Source: CAZOAR01 sp964577985 | GTDB taxonomy: Bacteria; Gemmatimonadota; CAZMKB01; CAZNLH01 | Assembly (NCBI GenBank): GCA_964577985.1 | Contig: CAZOAR010000008.1 | Location: 1 to 64,000 of the forward strand | Reading direction: 5' to 3' | DNA: 64,000 nucleotides | In this document: positions 55,027-63,999 of the stretch, one piece after another | Layout: every line of letters starts with the position of its first letter | Position numbering within the stretch: position 1 is the stretch's first letter | Position numbers and translations under genes: made by a program | The notes under the pieces: model-generated | Database searches by the model: none | The model's input: only the letters and a program-made list of their open reading frames with translations | What the model was told of the DNA's origin: nothing

Positions 55027-55611
55027 CTATGCGCGCCTGCGTCTGCGATAAATAAGATATGTAGCGAATATCAGGACTGCAAGCACGAACAGAAGTCTGT
55101 TGATGTTCCTGACGGCGCCTATGAGAGCTTCGAGGTTATCGTGAAGCAGAAAGCCCAGGTAGAAGAAGAGGGGAACGCTTATCAGGGCAGCAGCCATGTC
55201 GATCAGCACAAAGGAGCGCGACCTCATCTTCATCATTCCCGCGGTTATAAACGCTGCGAGCCGAAACCCGGAGAAGAACCTGGCTGTGAAAACGGTCTTG
55301 TCCCCATGATCTCGATAGTATCTCCTTACTCTGACAAGTCTGCGAGGAGTGAAAAACTGCTGAAGATACTTGCTGCTGATCACTCCATGTCCCCAGCGTC
55401 TCCCGATCGTGAAGATGATATAATCTCCGGCCAGCACTCCAAAAAAACATATAGCGAGTGAGACCCGGTAGTCGAGAAATCCGCTCGATGACAGATATCC
55501 GCCACCTATGAGGATCGATTCTTCGGGAAGGGGGAGTCCAAGACCACAAAGGACGAGTGTCGCGAAAATCCCCAGATAAACGAGATACGGGGTGTAATCC
55601 GCGGTGAGCAT
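55027..55611 (-). CDS. DedA/SNARE-associated family membrane protein
   Basis: 194 residues. GLPLPEESILIGGG near the N-terminus and FFGVLAGDYIIFTIGRRWG are the DedA signature; FTARFFSGFRLAAFITAGMMKM is the second conserved segment with the key Arg. About four to five transmembrane helices and a basic tail RRRRRA. Members move undecaprenyl phosphate or phospholipids across the inner membrane. The promoter start point is near 55662, so the ATG at 55611 is preferred over GTG 55659, which would be almost leaderless. Confidence 0.9.
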   Translation of the reverse strand: MLTADYTPYLVYLGIFATLVLCGLGLPLPEESILIGGGYLSSSGFLDYRVSLAICFFGVLAGDYIIFTIGRRWGHGVISSKYLQQFFTPRRLVRVRRYYRDHGDKTVFTARFFSGFRLAAFITAGMMKMRSRSFVLIDMAAALISVPLFFYLGFLLHDNLEALIGAVRNINRLLFVLAVLIFATYLIYRRRRRA

Positions 55612-55668
55612 TATGATGTTTTCCAAGATAGCAATACCTTTCACATTTGCCCCTGTCACGACAGATAA

Positions 55669-55697
55669 ATAGTAGCAACAAAGTATGGTGTCGTCAA
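55669..55697 (-). promoter_or_regulatory. Promoter of dedA / lon-like unit
   Basis: Minus strand TTGACG (55697-55692), 17-bp spacer, TACTAT (55674-55669): 5/6 and 4/6. It is one half of a divergent pair with 55709-55737. Confidence 0.55.
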
Positions 55698-55708
55698 TCT
55701 CGAATCAA

Positions 55709-55737
55709 TTGACTTTACCTCTGACTGTTCTTAAATT
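55709..55737 (+). promoter_or_regulatory. Promoter of the polysaccharide-export gene
   Basis: TTGACT (55709-55714), 17-bp spacer, TAAATT (55732-55737): 5/6 and 4/6. The start point near 55744 gives a leader of about 48 nt to GTG 55792. Confidence 0.55.
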
Positions 55738-55791
55738 CTGACACTGTCGAGCGGTCCACGGCGCGAATACGGAAATCATGAGGTGTCCTGA

Positions 55792-57147
55792 GTGAAAACC
55801 CTTTCAAGAAGCATCCTTCCCCTTCTCCCGCTATTCCTGGTGTTTTCCCTGTCTCTAGCCCAGTCCGATTTCCAGTCAATGAGTACAAGGTTACAACAGA
55901 CTCCTCCCACGCCGATGTCGACAGGCCACAAACTCACAACGACCCGTCTCTCCGGGGACAACAATATTGGTGACATATGGAGCATCCAAAACGGCCAGCG
56001 GGAAGGAGTACCCAGCTCGGTGGACATTGTGCCCCAGGAGGCCGCCATAGACCCCGCCACTTATTCCCTGGGGCCCAACGACATTGTTACCATCGGCATA
56101 TGGGACGAGGTCTCACTGAGCATTCCACTCAGGGTCACTCCCGATGGGACGATAATCCTCAATCCGGCGGGGCCAATAGCGCTCGCGGGATTGACGGTGT
56201 GTGAGGCCGAGAAAGAGGTACGCCATGTCCTGAAATCGTTCTATCCGAACGTTGATATCACGCTGACGTTGACCGGGATCAGGCAGATCAAGGTGCATGT
56301 TTCCGGCGAAGTACTTTACCCTGGCTCATACGATGCCACGCCAGTCAACAGAGTATTTGACCTGATTCAGATGGCCGGAGGTCTCCTGCCGGGAGGTTCG
56401 GTTCGAAACCTGTCCATCAGGCGCCAGCCGGAGGGAGAAGCCGAGAATGTGGACATGGAGAGGTTTCTCTACAACGGCGACCTCGGCGCCAACCCCATGC
56501 TGTCAGAGGGAATGATCGTCTACGTCCCGCAGAGGAGAAACACGATACATGTCAGGGGAGCGATCAACGGCATTGCCCGCCCGGATGGAAAAACGAATGA
56601 ACTCGACGAATCCCCTGTTCATGAAGCGGTCCTCGACTTCAGGGAGGGAGACAGGCTCTCGGACGCAATGCTTAGAACGGGAGGATTGACAGAGACCGCT
56701 GACCCGAGGAATGCGCGCATCATCAGGCACGATACAACAGCGTCAGATTCCGTCATACCCGTCGATCTTTACGGCCTTCTTGTCATGGGAGACGAGTCCC
56801 TGGATCTTCCCCTCAGAAAGGGAGATGTAATAGAGATACCGGGTAACGAACAGGTGGTCTATGTTACAGGCCCGGTGGCGGAACCCGGTCCATACAGGTA
56901 CCAGCCAGGCCTTACCGCCAGAGAGTACGTGGGCCTGGCCGGTGGTCCCGACGATACTGGAAGCCATCGTGGCTGGAAGATCATCAACGAATCAGGCAGG
57001 CAGAGGAGGATCGACCGCAACTACGCTGTGAGGGCCGGGGAAACGATCGTCGTCCCGGAACGCTTTCTCACCACGCTTGGAAAAATCGTCATGCCTTTGA
57101 GCGCGGTGAGCACGATAATCATATCGATCATAGCCCTTCAGAGATAG
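55792..57147 (+). CDS. Polysaccharide export outer-membrane protein (Wza-like, Poly_export/SLBB)
   Basis: 451 residues, GTG start. The signal peptide is residues 1-23. The Poly_export domain starts YSLGPNDIVTIGIWDE, followed by SLBB repeats: IKVHVSGEVLYPGSYD, NTIHVRGAINGIARPDG and VVYVTGPVAEPGPYRYQPG. The C-terminus ends in a hydrophobic helix (MPLSAVSTIIISIIAL) that could be the Wza-like outer-membrane span or an anchor. The protein forms the periplasmic channel for capsule or exopolysaccharide. No Wzc kinase or Wzx/Wzy genes are beside it, so it is an orphan here. Its stop is 6 bp from that of the convergent ClpX-like gene, with no terminator visible between them. Confidence 0.9.
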   Translation: MKTLSRSILPLLPLFLVFSLSLAQSDFQSMSTRLQQTPPTPMSTGHKLTTTRLSGDNNIGDIWSIQNGQREGVPSSVDIVPQEAAIDPATYSLGPNDIVTIGIWDEVSLSIPLRVTPDGTIILNPAGPIALAGLTVCEAEKEVRHVLKSFYPNVDITLTLTGIRQIKVHVSGEVLYPGSYDATPVNRVFDLIQMAGGLLPGGSVRNLSIRRQPEGEAENVDMERFLYNGDLGANPMLSEGMIVYVPQRRNTIHVRGAINGIARPDGKTNELDESPVHEAVLDFREGDRLSDAMLRTGGLTETADPRNARIIRHDTTASDSVIPVDLYGLLVMGDESLDLPLRKGDVIEIPGNEQVVYVTGPVAEPGPYRYQPGLTAREYVGLAGGPDDTGSHRGWKIINESGRQRRIDRNYAVRAGETIVVPERFLTTLGKIVMPLSAVSTIIISIIALQR

Positions 57148-57153
57148 CCACTT

Positions 57154-58674
57154 TCACTCCTCCACGCTCTTCCCGCCCTCCTCTACTCTGTCACCATAAT
57201 GCTCCTTGATCATCTTGTCGAGAAATCGTTTTGGATCGTCCAGGACTTCCCTCGTCACTCTGAAAGTATCGATATCTATCAGTTTAAGACCCAGCGAGTA
57301 ATCCTTGAAGAATTCCCGGCATAACCAGTCGGCGCCTCTCTCCTTCTCACCGGAGAGTCTCCTGAGTTCAGCACGACCGTCTTCCGTAAAATCGAGCCAT
57401 ACTCCGGTCTGGTCGTGAAAATCAGCCACGAACGATTCGAGCGAGCCCTCAAAGATCACGTCGTCTATCATACCCTCGGGGTCGTCTACCATTTTCCCGG
57501 TGACGACCAGCTTCCTGACGCCTCTGGACGGCAGCTTTCGTTCATATTTCATGAGCGTCTTCTCGATTACGGACAACAACCCCCTCGCCCCGGTCTTCTC
57601 CTGGTAAGCAAGCTGAGCGAGCTTTTTCAGGGCCTCATCTTCGAATGTCAAGTCTATTCCATACGCCTTGAAATCGAGCTTCTTGGCCTGAAGGACGGAG
57701 TTGTTCGAGTTGGCAAGGATGCCGTAGAGGTCATCCACGTCAAGCTCCCCCAGGACGGCGAGGACGGGAAGACGGCCCACAAACTCTGATTCGAATCCAT
57801 ACGATATCAGGTCCTCGGCCCTGGCCATGCTGAAAATCTCGCACTCCGTGAGTTCGTTCTCCACCTTCGCGGAAGTGAAACCAATATCCCTCCGCTTGAG
57901 TCGCTTCGCAATTATCTCTTCCAGACCGAAAAACGCGCCGCTCACGATGAAGAGAATGTTCCTGGTGCTGATCCGCTTCTTCTCCACTTTCCCATTTCTC
58001 TGTAACTGCATCACCGATTCCATTTGAGACACGAGATCGTGCGGGGCCTTCAGATCCACCTCGGTTTCTTCCATCAGCTTCAGCAGGTTTCTCTGTACAC
58101 CCGACCTCGAAACATCGGGTCCTACGGAGGATCCAGCCGAGGCTATCTTGTCGATCTCATCCACATATATGATGCCGCTCTCCGCGAGTTTTATGTCTCC
58201 ACCCGCTTTTTGAACCAGTTCCCGTATGAGGTCTTCGACATCTCCACCGACATAGCCCGTTTCGCTGAACTTGGTCGCGTCCGCTTTCACGAAAGGAACA
58301 CCGATCTTCCTTGCGATCAGGCGGATGATGAAGGTCTTCCCGACACCTGTCGGCCCTATCATGATTATGTTGTTCTTTATGTCTATCTGCGCCTGATCGA
58401 ACTCGTCCCCAAGTCTTATTCTGTTGAAATGAGTGCAGACCTTTGTCGCGATAATCTCCTTCGCCGAGCTCTGTTTTACGACGTATTGATCGAGATAGCT
58501 GATGAGCTCTTCCGGCTTCATGTCGAAGCGAGGCGCCTTCTGTGGCTCGTCGTTCGAGACCTCCTCGCCGCCTCCGTCCGGATCCTTATCGGTGACAGGC
58601 GGTTCCTGCGTATTCTTCAAGAACGTGTTCAGTTCCTTCTGGAATTTCCAGAAATCTCTCTTTTCATCGCTCAT
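57154..58674 (-). CDS. ClpX-like AAA+ ATPase lacking the zinc-binding domain
   Basis: 506 residues. Walker A MIGPTGVGKTF, pore loop GYVGGDVED, Walker B IIYVDEIDKIA, FIVSGAFFGLEEII and the C-terminal ClpX/HslU small domain (YQEKTGARGLLSVIEK). The N-terminal zinc finger of ClpX is absent and is replaced by an acidic, low-complexity 50-residue segment; the C-terminus has about 80 extra residues with no known match. It could work with ClpP on different adaptors or alone as an unfoldase. ATG 58674 has AAAGGA upstream; the frame opens at 58737 without support. It has its own promoter at 58755-58784. Confidence 0.87.
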   Translation of the reverse strand: MSDEKRDFWKFQKELNTFLKNTQEPPVTDKDPDGGGEEVSNDEPQKAPRFDMKPEELISYLDQYVVKQSSAKEIIATKVCTHFNRIRLGDEFDQAQIDIKNNIIMIGPTGVGKTFIIRLIARKIGVPFVKADATKFSETGYVGGDVEDLIRELVQKAGGDIKLAESGIIYVDEIDKIASAGSSVGPDVSRSGVQRNLLKLMEETEVDLKAPHDLVSQMESVMQLQRNGKVEKKRISTRNILFIVSGAFFGLEEIIAKRLKRRDIGFTSAKVENELTECEIFSMARAEDLISYGFESEFVGRLPVLAVLGELDVDDLYGILANSNNSVLQAKKLDFKAYGIDLTFEDEALKKLAQLAYQEKTGARGLLSVIEKTLMKYERKLPSRGVRKLVVTGKMVDDPEGMIDDVIFEGSLESFVADFHDQTGVWLDFTEDGRAELRRLSGEKERGADWLCREFFKDYSLGLKLIDIDTFRVTREVLDDPKRFLDKMIKEHYGDRVEEGGKSVEE

Positions 58675-58754
58675 TCTGCTATTCCTCTTCATATTATGAA
58701 ATAGACCCGGGCGAATCCCCGTCTTCCGGCAGAACATCAGCTCGTACCTGAGTG

Positions 58755-58784
58755 AATATAGTAATTGGCAACTTTTGCAGTCAA
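58755..58784 (-). promoter_or_regulatory. Promoter of the ClpX-like ATPase
   Basis: Minus strand TTGACT (58784-58779), 18-bp spacer, TATATT (58760-58755): 5/6 each. The start point near 58748 gives a leader of about 75 nt. No heat-shock CIRCE repeat is seen nearby. Confidence 0.6.
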
Positions 58785-58897
58785 GTAAGTAGTGGACCGA
58801 AGGCTCGGCGTGACAGGCATTATCATCAAGAAGTGCTTGTTACCGGCGGGCTGCAGTTATAGATTCGGACACTGGCGTTTAACACAGGATGCGTTAT

Positions 58898-60424
58898 ATG
58901 ACACGAAGGAACACACTCTTTCTTATCGCCTCCCTTGCCCTCGGTATAGCCGTGCGGGTCTGGTTTCTGAACGAGACGCATCTCACCCTGGAAGATTCGC
59001 TGATCACATTCCGTTACGCGGAAAACCTCGCGGATGGTCGGGGGTTTGTATACAACGAAGGGGAGAGGGTCCTGGGGACCACGACTCCGCTATGGGCCAG
59101 TCTGCTCGCCATCGCCGACAGGCTCGGCTCTCCTGACACCACCACAAGCTCCAGGTGGCTGGCCATTGTACTGGATGCCATGACTGCCGTCATTCTCTTC
59201 ACGACCTTTCAGTCGCCTGGACATAGTCGCCTCTCTCTGATCTGGGCGGCGATCTTCATGACCTCCTCGGGAATAGTGCCCATCAACATGTCTGGAATGG
59301 AATCCCCCCTTCTTCTCTTCTCGATGGCCCTGACCGTGCGTGGTCTTGCACTGAGGAACCGGCTGTTTCCGGTGGGAATGGCGATGACCATCCTCACGCG
59401 GATGGACGGACTGATATTCGTCGCCTGCATGATCGCAGCGGCTGGATCGAGAGATATGAAGTGGACTCTCCGGCAGGCCTTCATGGCGGCCCTGCTGCTG
59501 GCTCCGTGGACAGGCTTCTCAGTTTATTACTTCGGCGACCTCCTCCCGCAGAGCATGAGAGCCAAGATGTCTATATATGCCCTCGGGCTCCATTCGTCAG
59601 CCGATCCATTCATAGATCGATTTACTCCGATCGGAGAGACGAGCCACCTTCGATTCATGTTGAAATCGGTCTCCTCCGTCTTTCTCATCGCCGGTATCAT
59701 CGCCGTGAGAAGAAAGAATCATCTTCTCCTGCCTGTGGCTGTGTTCTTTCTCCTCTATTCCCTCATTTTCATGACATCCGGTGGGCTGATATTCCCATGG
59801 TATCTCACGCCGGCGACGTTTGCCTATGATCTGCTCCTGGCGGCGGGGCTCGCTTCCGCTCTCGACTGGATCGGAGCGGTAGTCGGCATGAGGCGTGCCA
59901 GGGCGTTGCTCATATTGATTCTGGCCTGCGTTGTGGTCATCAATATCCGGACGCTGCAGGGGAGACTGGACGAATACCGTGAGATGCAGCGTTTCGAAGA
60001 GGAACTCAGGGCCGGAATAGGGAAGTGGCTTAGAGAAAACGCTGCAGACGGATCGTCTGTCTTCCTGGAACCGATAGGTTACATCGGATATCACGCCGGA
60101 CCAGGCGTGAGGATAATCGACCAGATGGGGCTCGTGTCCCCGGAAGTCGCCGCGTTGAGGAAGAAGAGTGATTCGTGGTACATGGAGGCGATCCGGAAAC
60201 TGAGGCCCGAATACATCATTGAATATACTCGATCACTGGAGGAAAACCTCACGGAGGGAACTTCCTCCCCCCTCTTCGCCGACCAGGAAGAGCGGACCTG
60301 GTTCAACAACAACTACGAGACGGTGCGGTTGTTCGAGACCAGAGAACTGTATCCTCACCTCGAAGAAAAAGAGAAGAGTTATACTCTCCTGAAACGGAGA
60401 TGTAGTGATCAGGATGAACAATAA
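58898..60424 (+). CDS. Polytopic glycosyltransferase-like membrane protein (GT-C type)
   Basis: 508 residues, about ten transmembrane helices, with a soluble C-terminal domain. The extracytoplasmic first loop has DSLITFRYAENLADGRGFVYNEGERVLGTTTPLW; the Asp and the TTPLW motif are typical of GT-C mannosyltransferase-like or PMT-related enzymes that use polyprenyl-phosphate sugars. The C-terminal soluble part contains VRIIDQMGLVSPEVA, as in related proteins. The start is ATG 58898 (AGGA upstream) or ATG 58889. Its end overlaps the glycerate-kinase gene by 20 bp. Confidence 0.8.
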   Translation: MTRRNTLFLIASLALGIAVRVWFLNETHLTLEDSLITFRYAENLADGRGFVYNEGERVLGTTTPLWASLLAIADRLGSPDTTTSSRWLAIVLDAMTAVILFTTFQSPGHSRLSLIWAAIFMTSSGIVPINMSGMESPLLLFSMALTVRGLALRNRLFPVGMAMTILTRMDGLIFVACMIAAAGSRDMKWTLRQAFMAALLLAPWTGFSVYYFGDLLPQSMRAKMSIYALGLHSSADPFIDRFTPIGETSHLRFMLKSVSSVFLIAGIIAVRRKNHLLLPVAVFFLLYSLIFMTSGGLIFPWYLTPATFAYDLLLAAGLASALDWIGAVVGMRRARALLILILACVVVINIRTLQGRLDEYREMQRFEEELRAGIGKWLRENAADGSSVFLEPIGYIGYHAGPGVRIIDQMGLVSPEVAALRKKSDSWYMEAIRKLRPEYIIEYTRSLEENLTEGTSSPLFADQEERTWFNNNYETVRLFETRELYPHLEEKEKSYTLLKRRCSDQDEQ

Positions 60425-61760
60425 CAAACCCGTGAAAACTGCCCGGGCGCGCGATGACCTCAGGGAGATTCTCCTGTACGCCATAGAACATGTGGAAGCG
60501 AGTCGACTGGTGAGAGAACACGTGCGACTGCAGGGAGAACGCCTGCTGGTAGGATCGGAGGTCATCCATCTCGAGCGCGGCACACGGATCTTCATCGGTG
60601 GGATTGGAAAGGCCGCGGAGCGTATGGCGCTTCCTCTGGAAGAAGCGCTGGGCGACAGGATTACAGACGGCCTGGTCATTGTCAAACACGCACAGGGGTC
60701 TGGACCACAGCGAGTGGAAGTACGCGAGGCGGGTCACCCTTATCCCGACGGGCGTAGTCTGGGTGCCGCCAGAGAACTTGTCCGGAGGCTCGGAGAATAC
60801 GGAGAAAACGATGTGGTCATCTTCCTTGTATCCGGTGGGGGATCTTCACTCTTAGCCCTTCCCGCAAATGGCCTTACACTGGATGATAAGATTGTCGCGA
60901 ACAGGGTCCTGCTGGGCAGCGGGGCCACGATAGCAGAGATCAACACGGTAAGAAGATGCCTTTCCAGCGTCAAGGGGGGCAAACTGCTTCCGGAGATCTT
61001 TCCGGCGTCGCTGATAAACGTGGTCCTGTCCGATGTCATTGGAGACGACCTGGAGATCATCGCCTCGGGTCCAACGATTCCAGCTCGAACCGATCCGGAT
61101 GGTCCCGTGGAAGTAGTCAACAGATACAATCTCGCAGGGGTGCTGCCCGCGGCTGTCCTTGACCGCCTGAAGTCCGGACAGCAGCCTCCATGCCGCGGGC
61201 GTGGTGATGAATCCACGGTAGCAGAGCCGGAAATCAAGGATGAGTTGATCGGGAACAACCGGTTGCTGCTCGAGCACGCTGCCGCGAGAGCGGAAGCGCT
61301 CGGTTACGCAACCCGCATCATGGCCACTCAGTTCCAGGGAAAAGCGAGAGAGGAAGCCATGCCCCTTGTCTCCGCCGCCATCCGCATCGAGAACGGAGAA
61401 CGATCTGTCGAAACCCCGGTGTGCCTTATAGCCGGCGGAGAGACCACCGTCGCCGTGCGTGGAGGCGGCCTCGGCGGTAGATGCCAGGAATTCGCTCTCG
61501 AGATGGCGTTACTCCTCGAGGGCAAGGCAATCGTGGGCCTCGCTGCAGGGTCGGATGGCACAGACGGGCCTACAGACGCGGCCGGAGCCATCGTCGATGG
61601 TGAGACGTGCCGGCGCGGAAAAGCGTCAGGGCTGGACGCCCTGGACCACCTGGAGAGGAATGATTCTCACCCGTTTCTCAGGGCTACAGGAGACCTGATA
61701 GTAACAGGACCCACGGGGACAAACGTCAACGATATTTACGCCTGCATCATCTCTCGATAG
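60405..61760 (+). CDS. Glycerate 2-kinase (GckA/TtuD, MOFRL family)
   Basis: About 450 residues. VSGGGSSLLALP is the phosphate-binding loop; INTVRRCLSSVKGGKL, LSDVIGDDLEIIASGPT and, in the C-terminal MOFRL domain, GGRCQEFALEMAL and AGSDGTDGPTDAAGAI are diagnostic. It converts glycerate to 2-phosphoglycerate. The start is GTG 60405 (GGAG 5 nt upstream) or ATG 60414; both lie inside the end of the glycosyltransferase gene, so translation is coupled. Its setting between two membrane glycosyltransferases is unusual and may point to glycerate as part of a glycan or osmolyte route (inference). Confidence 0.9.
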   Translation: MIRMNNNKPVKTARARDDLREILLYAIEHVEASRLVREHVRLQGERLLVGSEVIHLERGTRIFIGGIGKAAERMALPLEEALGDRITDGLVIVKHAQGSGPQRVEVREAGHPYPDGRSLGAARELVRRLGEYGENDVVIFLVSGGGSSLLALPANGLTLDDKIVANRVLLGSGATIAEINTVRRCLSSVKGGKLLPEIFPASLINVVLSDVIGDDLEIIASGPTIPARTDPDGPVEVVNRYNLAGVLPAAVLDRLKSGQQPPCRGRGDESTVAEPEIKDELIGNNRLLLEHAAARAEALGYATRIMATQFQGKAREEAMPLVSAAIRIENGERSVETPVCLIAGGETTVAVRGGGLGGRCQEFALEMALLLEGKAIVGLAAGSDGTDGPTDAAGAIVDGETCRRGKASGLDALDHLERNDSHPFLRATGDLIVTGPTGTNVNDIYACIISR

Positions 61761-61786
61761 CATGTTGGCATGGGGGAAAAACGCAA

Positions 61787-63043
61787 ATGGTCATAAAATG
61801 GAAAAAGAGATGGATAAACGTCTTTCTCTTCCTGCTTTTCGTTCCCAACATCTTTGTCTCCGCCTCCACGCACAGGTCGAGAGGCGGCGATTTCAGAGGA
61901 TTTCTCGTCGCGGGAGAGCGATTTCTCGACGGTACTTTCCTCTACCACGGCAGTTCGGTGGCAACTAACGTGACCTGGCCGCCTTTCTTTTCCTTGTTTA
62001 TTGTTCCATTTACGCTTCTCGCGCGTATCAGTCTGCCCATGACTCAGGTATTATGGTATATAACGAATGCCGCGCTGTTGATCGTCACAATAGACATCTG
62101 GTGCAGAATATCCTACAGGAAACCGCTTGGCTGGTTTGACGAAACCCGCAGACTCTCCTTCTATTCGATGTCGGTTTTCATTCCACTGGTTCTCATCACA
62201 CAACCCATCTTCAAAGTCTTTGTCCAGCTCCAGCTCAACGTGCTTATCCTCTTTCTCCTGTCATTGACGTTCTTCTACCTCCAGGACGACAGAGAGTGTC
62301 TGTCCGGCCTCTACCTGGGATTCGCCACCGCACTAAAGGCCTTCCCGATACTGGTGATTCCCTATCTCGCTTATCGCAGGAAGTCCAGGACAATCGTGGT
62401 GATGGCACTTTCCACAATCGTGCTCACAATGCTCCCCGCCCTGCGATACGGCGCGCAGGATCACATCCAGAACCTTGCGGCCTGGTTCAGGATATCTCTC
62501 TCGGGCGGATATCCTCTGGGGGGACTCAATCAATCCGCCTATGCCATGATCGCGAGGTGGATCGCTTCGGATCCCTTTATCCTGATGAAGGTGAAACTGC
62601 CCCCTCCACCGGTTGACGGCGTCGCGAGCATGGTCAGCATGTGGGTATTCAGGGGTATGTATGTATCATTCGTGGCGCTCTTTCTGCTGGTGATTCACAG
62701 ATGCGGACAACGCATCTTCGCGGCTGAAGCAGCCTTCATGGTTACATTGTGTATGGTGTTTTCACCCATCGCGTGGCAGCACTACTGGATACTGACTCTT
62801 CCAGCTTACTTCGTCCTCCACAGCCTCTACGAAGAATCACGCAGCAGGGCATTGTTCTACGCTATCTGGGCGTCCTTTGTGGTGATCACCGTGCTGTCGG
62901 TCATCGGCCAGACCGGGAAAATCGTAAGGGGATTTCTTCTCTGCGTTACTTCGCATCTCACAATCGGCGCCTTCATCCTGATGTTCGCGCTTCTGTACGG
63001 AATATCCATGACGGATAAAGCGGAAAGACTCAGGACGCGGTGA
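61787..63043 (+). CDS. GT87-family polyprenol-dependent glycosyltransferase-like membrane protein
   Basis: 418 residues with about ten transmembrane helices. Motifs are GGDFRGFLVAGERFLDGTFLY in the first loop with the catalytic-type Asp, TWPPFFSL, and QLQLNVLILFLLSLTF ... LKAFPILVIPYL, the pattern of DUF2029/GT87 (PimE-like) mannosyltransferases. It probably adds a sugar from polyprenyl-phosphate to an envelope glycan or lipid on the outer face of the membrane. It follows glycerate kinase by 26 bp. Confidence 0.83.
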   Translation: MVIKWKKRWINVFLFLLFVPNIFVSASTHRSRGGDFRGFLVAGERFLDGTFLYHGSSVATNVTWPPFFSLFIVPFTLLARISLPMTQVLWYITNAALLIVTIDIWCRISYRKPLGWFDETRRLSFYSMSVFIPLVLITQPIFKVFVQLQLNVLILFLLSLTFFYLQDDRECLSGLYLGFATALKAFPILVIPYLAYRRKSRTIVVMALSTIVLTMLPALRYGAQDHIQNLAAWFRISLSGGYPLGGLNQSAYAMIARWIASDPFILMKVKLPPPPVDGVASMVSMWVFRGMYVSFVALFLLVIHRCGQRIFAAEAAFMVTLCMVFSPIAWQHYWILTLPAYFVLHSLYEESRSRALFYAIWASFVVITVLSVIGQTGKIVRGFLLCVTSHLTIGAFILMFALLYGISMTDKAERLRTR

Positions 63044-63156
63044 TTGAGAACAGGCCGGGAAGCTGCCGTGCGGAAGAGGAAACCCTGGTGCAGCGAGTTT
63101 TCCTGCACAATGCGCTTGTAATGCTGAGATGGAGGATCGCCGCGCCCGACGGGGTG

Positions 63157-63999
63157 TCAGGAAAGAAACGGCCTTAACCTGCGGCTCCTGGAGATATGTC
63201 TCAACCTGTGGAGGGCTCTCTCCTTGATCTGCCTTACACGTTCTCTGGTAATACCCATTATCTTCCCGATTTCTTCGAGAGTCAGAGGCGGCTTCCCGCC
63301 AAGCCCGTAGTAGAGGCGGATAACCTGTGCTTCCCGCTCTCCAAGCGTGTCCAGAATGCGCTGGATCTCATCATATCGCACGCTCTCCATCGCCTGCTCA
63401 TCGGGAGACACCTGGTCGTCGTCCGCCAGGTACTCCGTAAGCCTCGTATCCTCTATGTTCGGGGGCGGAGTCTCCAGCGAAAGAGGTTTCTGGGTAATCG
63501 ACAGGGTCTCTTCAACCTCGCTCAGGCTCATGTCAAGACCCTCGGAAAGCTCCTCCATCGTCGGAGCTCTCATCATCTCCTGGGTCATGATGTCGGCCTT
63601 CTTGCCGATCTTGTACAGCGATCCAGCTCGACTGAGAGGAACCCTGAATACTCGCGACTGTTCAGCGAGGGCCTGGAGAATAGCCTGGCGTATCCACCAG
63701 ACGGCATAGGAGATAAAACGGATGTCTTTTTCCTCGTCGAATTTCTGCGCGGCGCGGATAAGACCCATGTTCCCCTCGGATATCAGATCGATGAGCGTTA
63801 GTCCCCTGTTCTGATACTTCTTCGCGACGCTCACGACAAAGCGGAGATTCGACCTCACGAGCTTCTGAAGGGCAGCCTTGTTGCCCTTCTTGACCTTGCG
63901 GGCAAGGCGTTTTTCCATCTCCTTGTCGATCAGCTTGTACTTGTCTATCTCTGACAAATACTTTTCAAGTGTTTCGTCGTAGTAGAGTGACTTTCCCAA
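63157..63999 (-). CDS. RNA polymerase sigma-70 factor (RpoD-like), 5' end outside the window
   Basis: 280 residues visible. The gene is cut at its 5' end by the window edge: the first codon here is ATT and no start codon is seen. Region 1.2 starts at SLYYDETLEKYLSEIDKY, region 2 includes LIDLISEGNMGLIRAAQKFD and ISYAVWWIRQAILQALAEQSR, and region 4.2 has LTLEEIGKIMGITRERVRQIKERAL. Region 1.1 and the non-conserved region are absent, as in Bacteroidetes primary sigmas and in RpoS-like group 2 factors. Probably the primary sigma; the promoters in this window fit its TTGACA/TATAAT type. Confidence 0.93.
   Translation of the reverse strand: MGKSLYYDETLEKYLSEIDKYKLIDKEMEKRLARKVKKGNKAALQKLVRSNLRFVVSVAKKYQNRGLTLIDLISEGNMGLIRAAQKFDEEKDIRFISYAVWWIRQAILQALAEQSRVFRVPLSRAGSLYKIGKKADIMTQEMMRAPTMEELSEGLDMSLSEVEETLSITQKPLSLETPPPNIEDTRLTEYLADDDQVSPDEQAMESVRYDEIQRILDTLGEREAQVIRLYYGLGGKPPLTLEEIGKIMGITRERVRQIKERALHRLRHISRSRRLRPFLS

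Noticed and set aside
63083..63105. GTGCAG/CTGCAC stem between GT87 and sigma factor as terminator
   Set aside because: Six-base stem with a 9-nt loop and no U-run at its base; not convincing.
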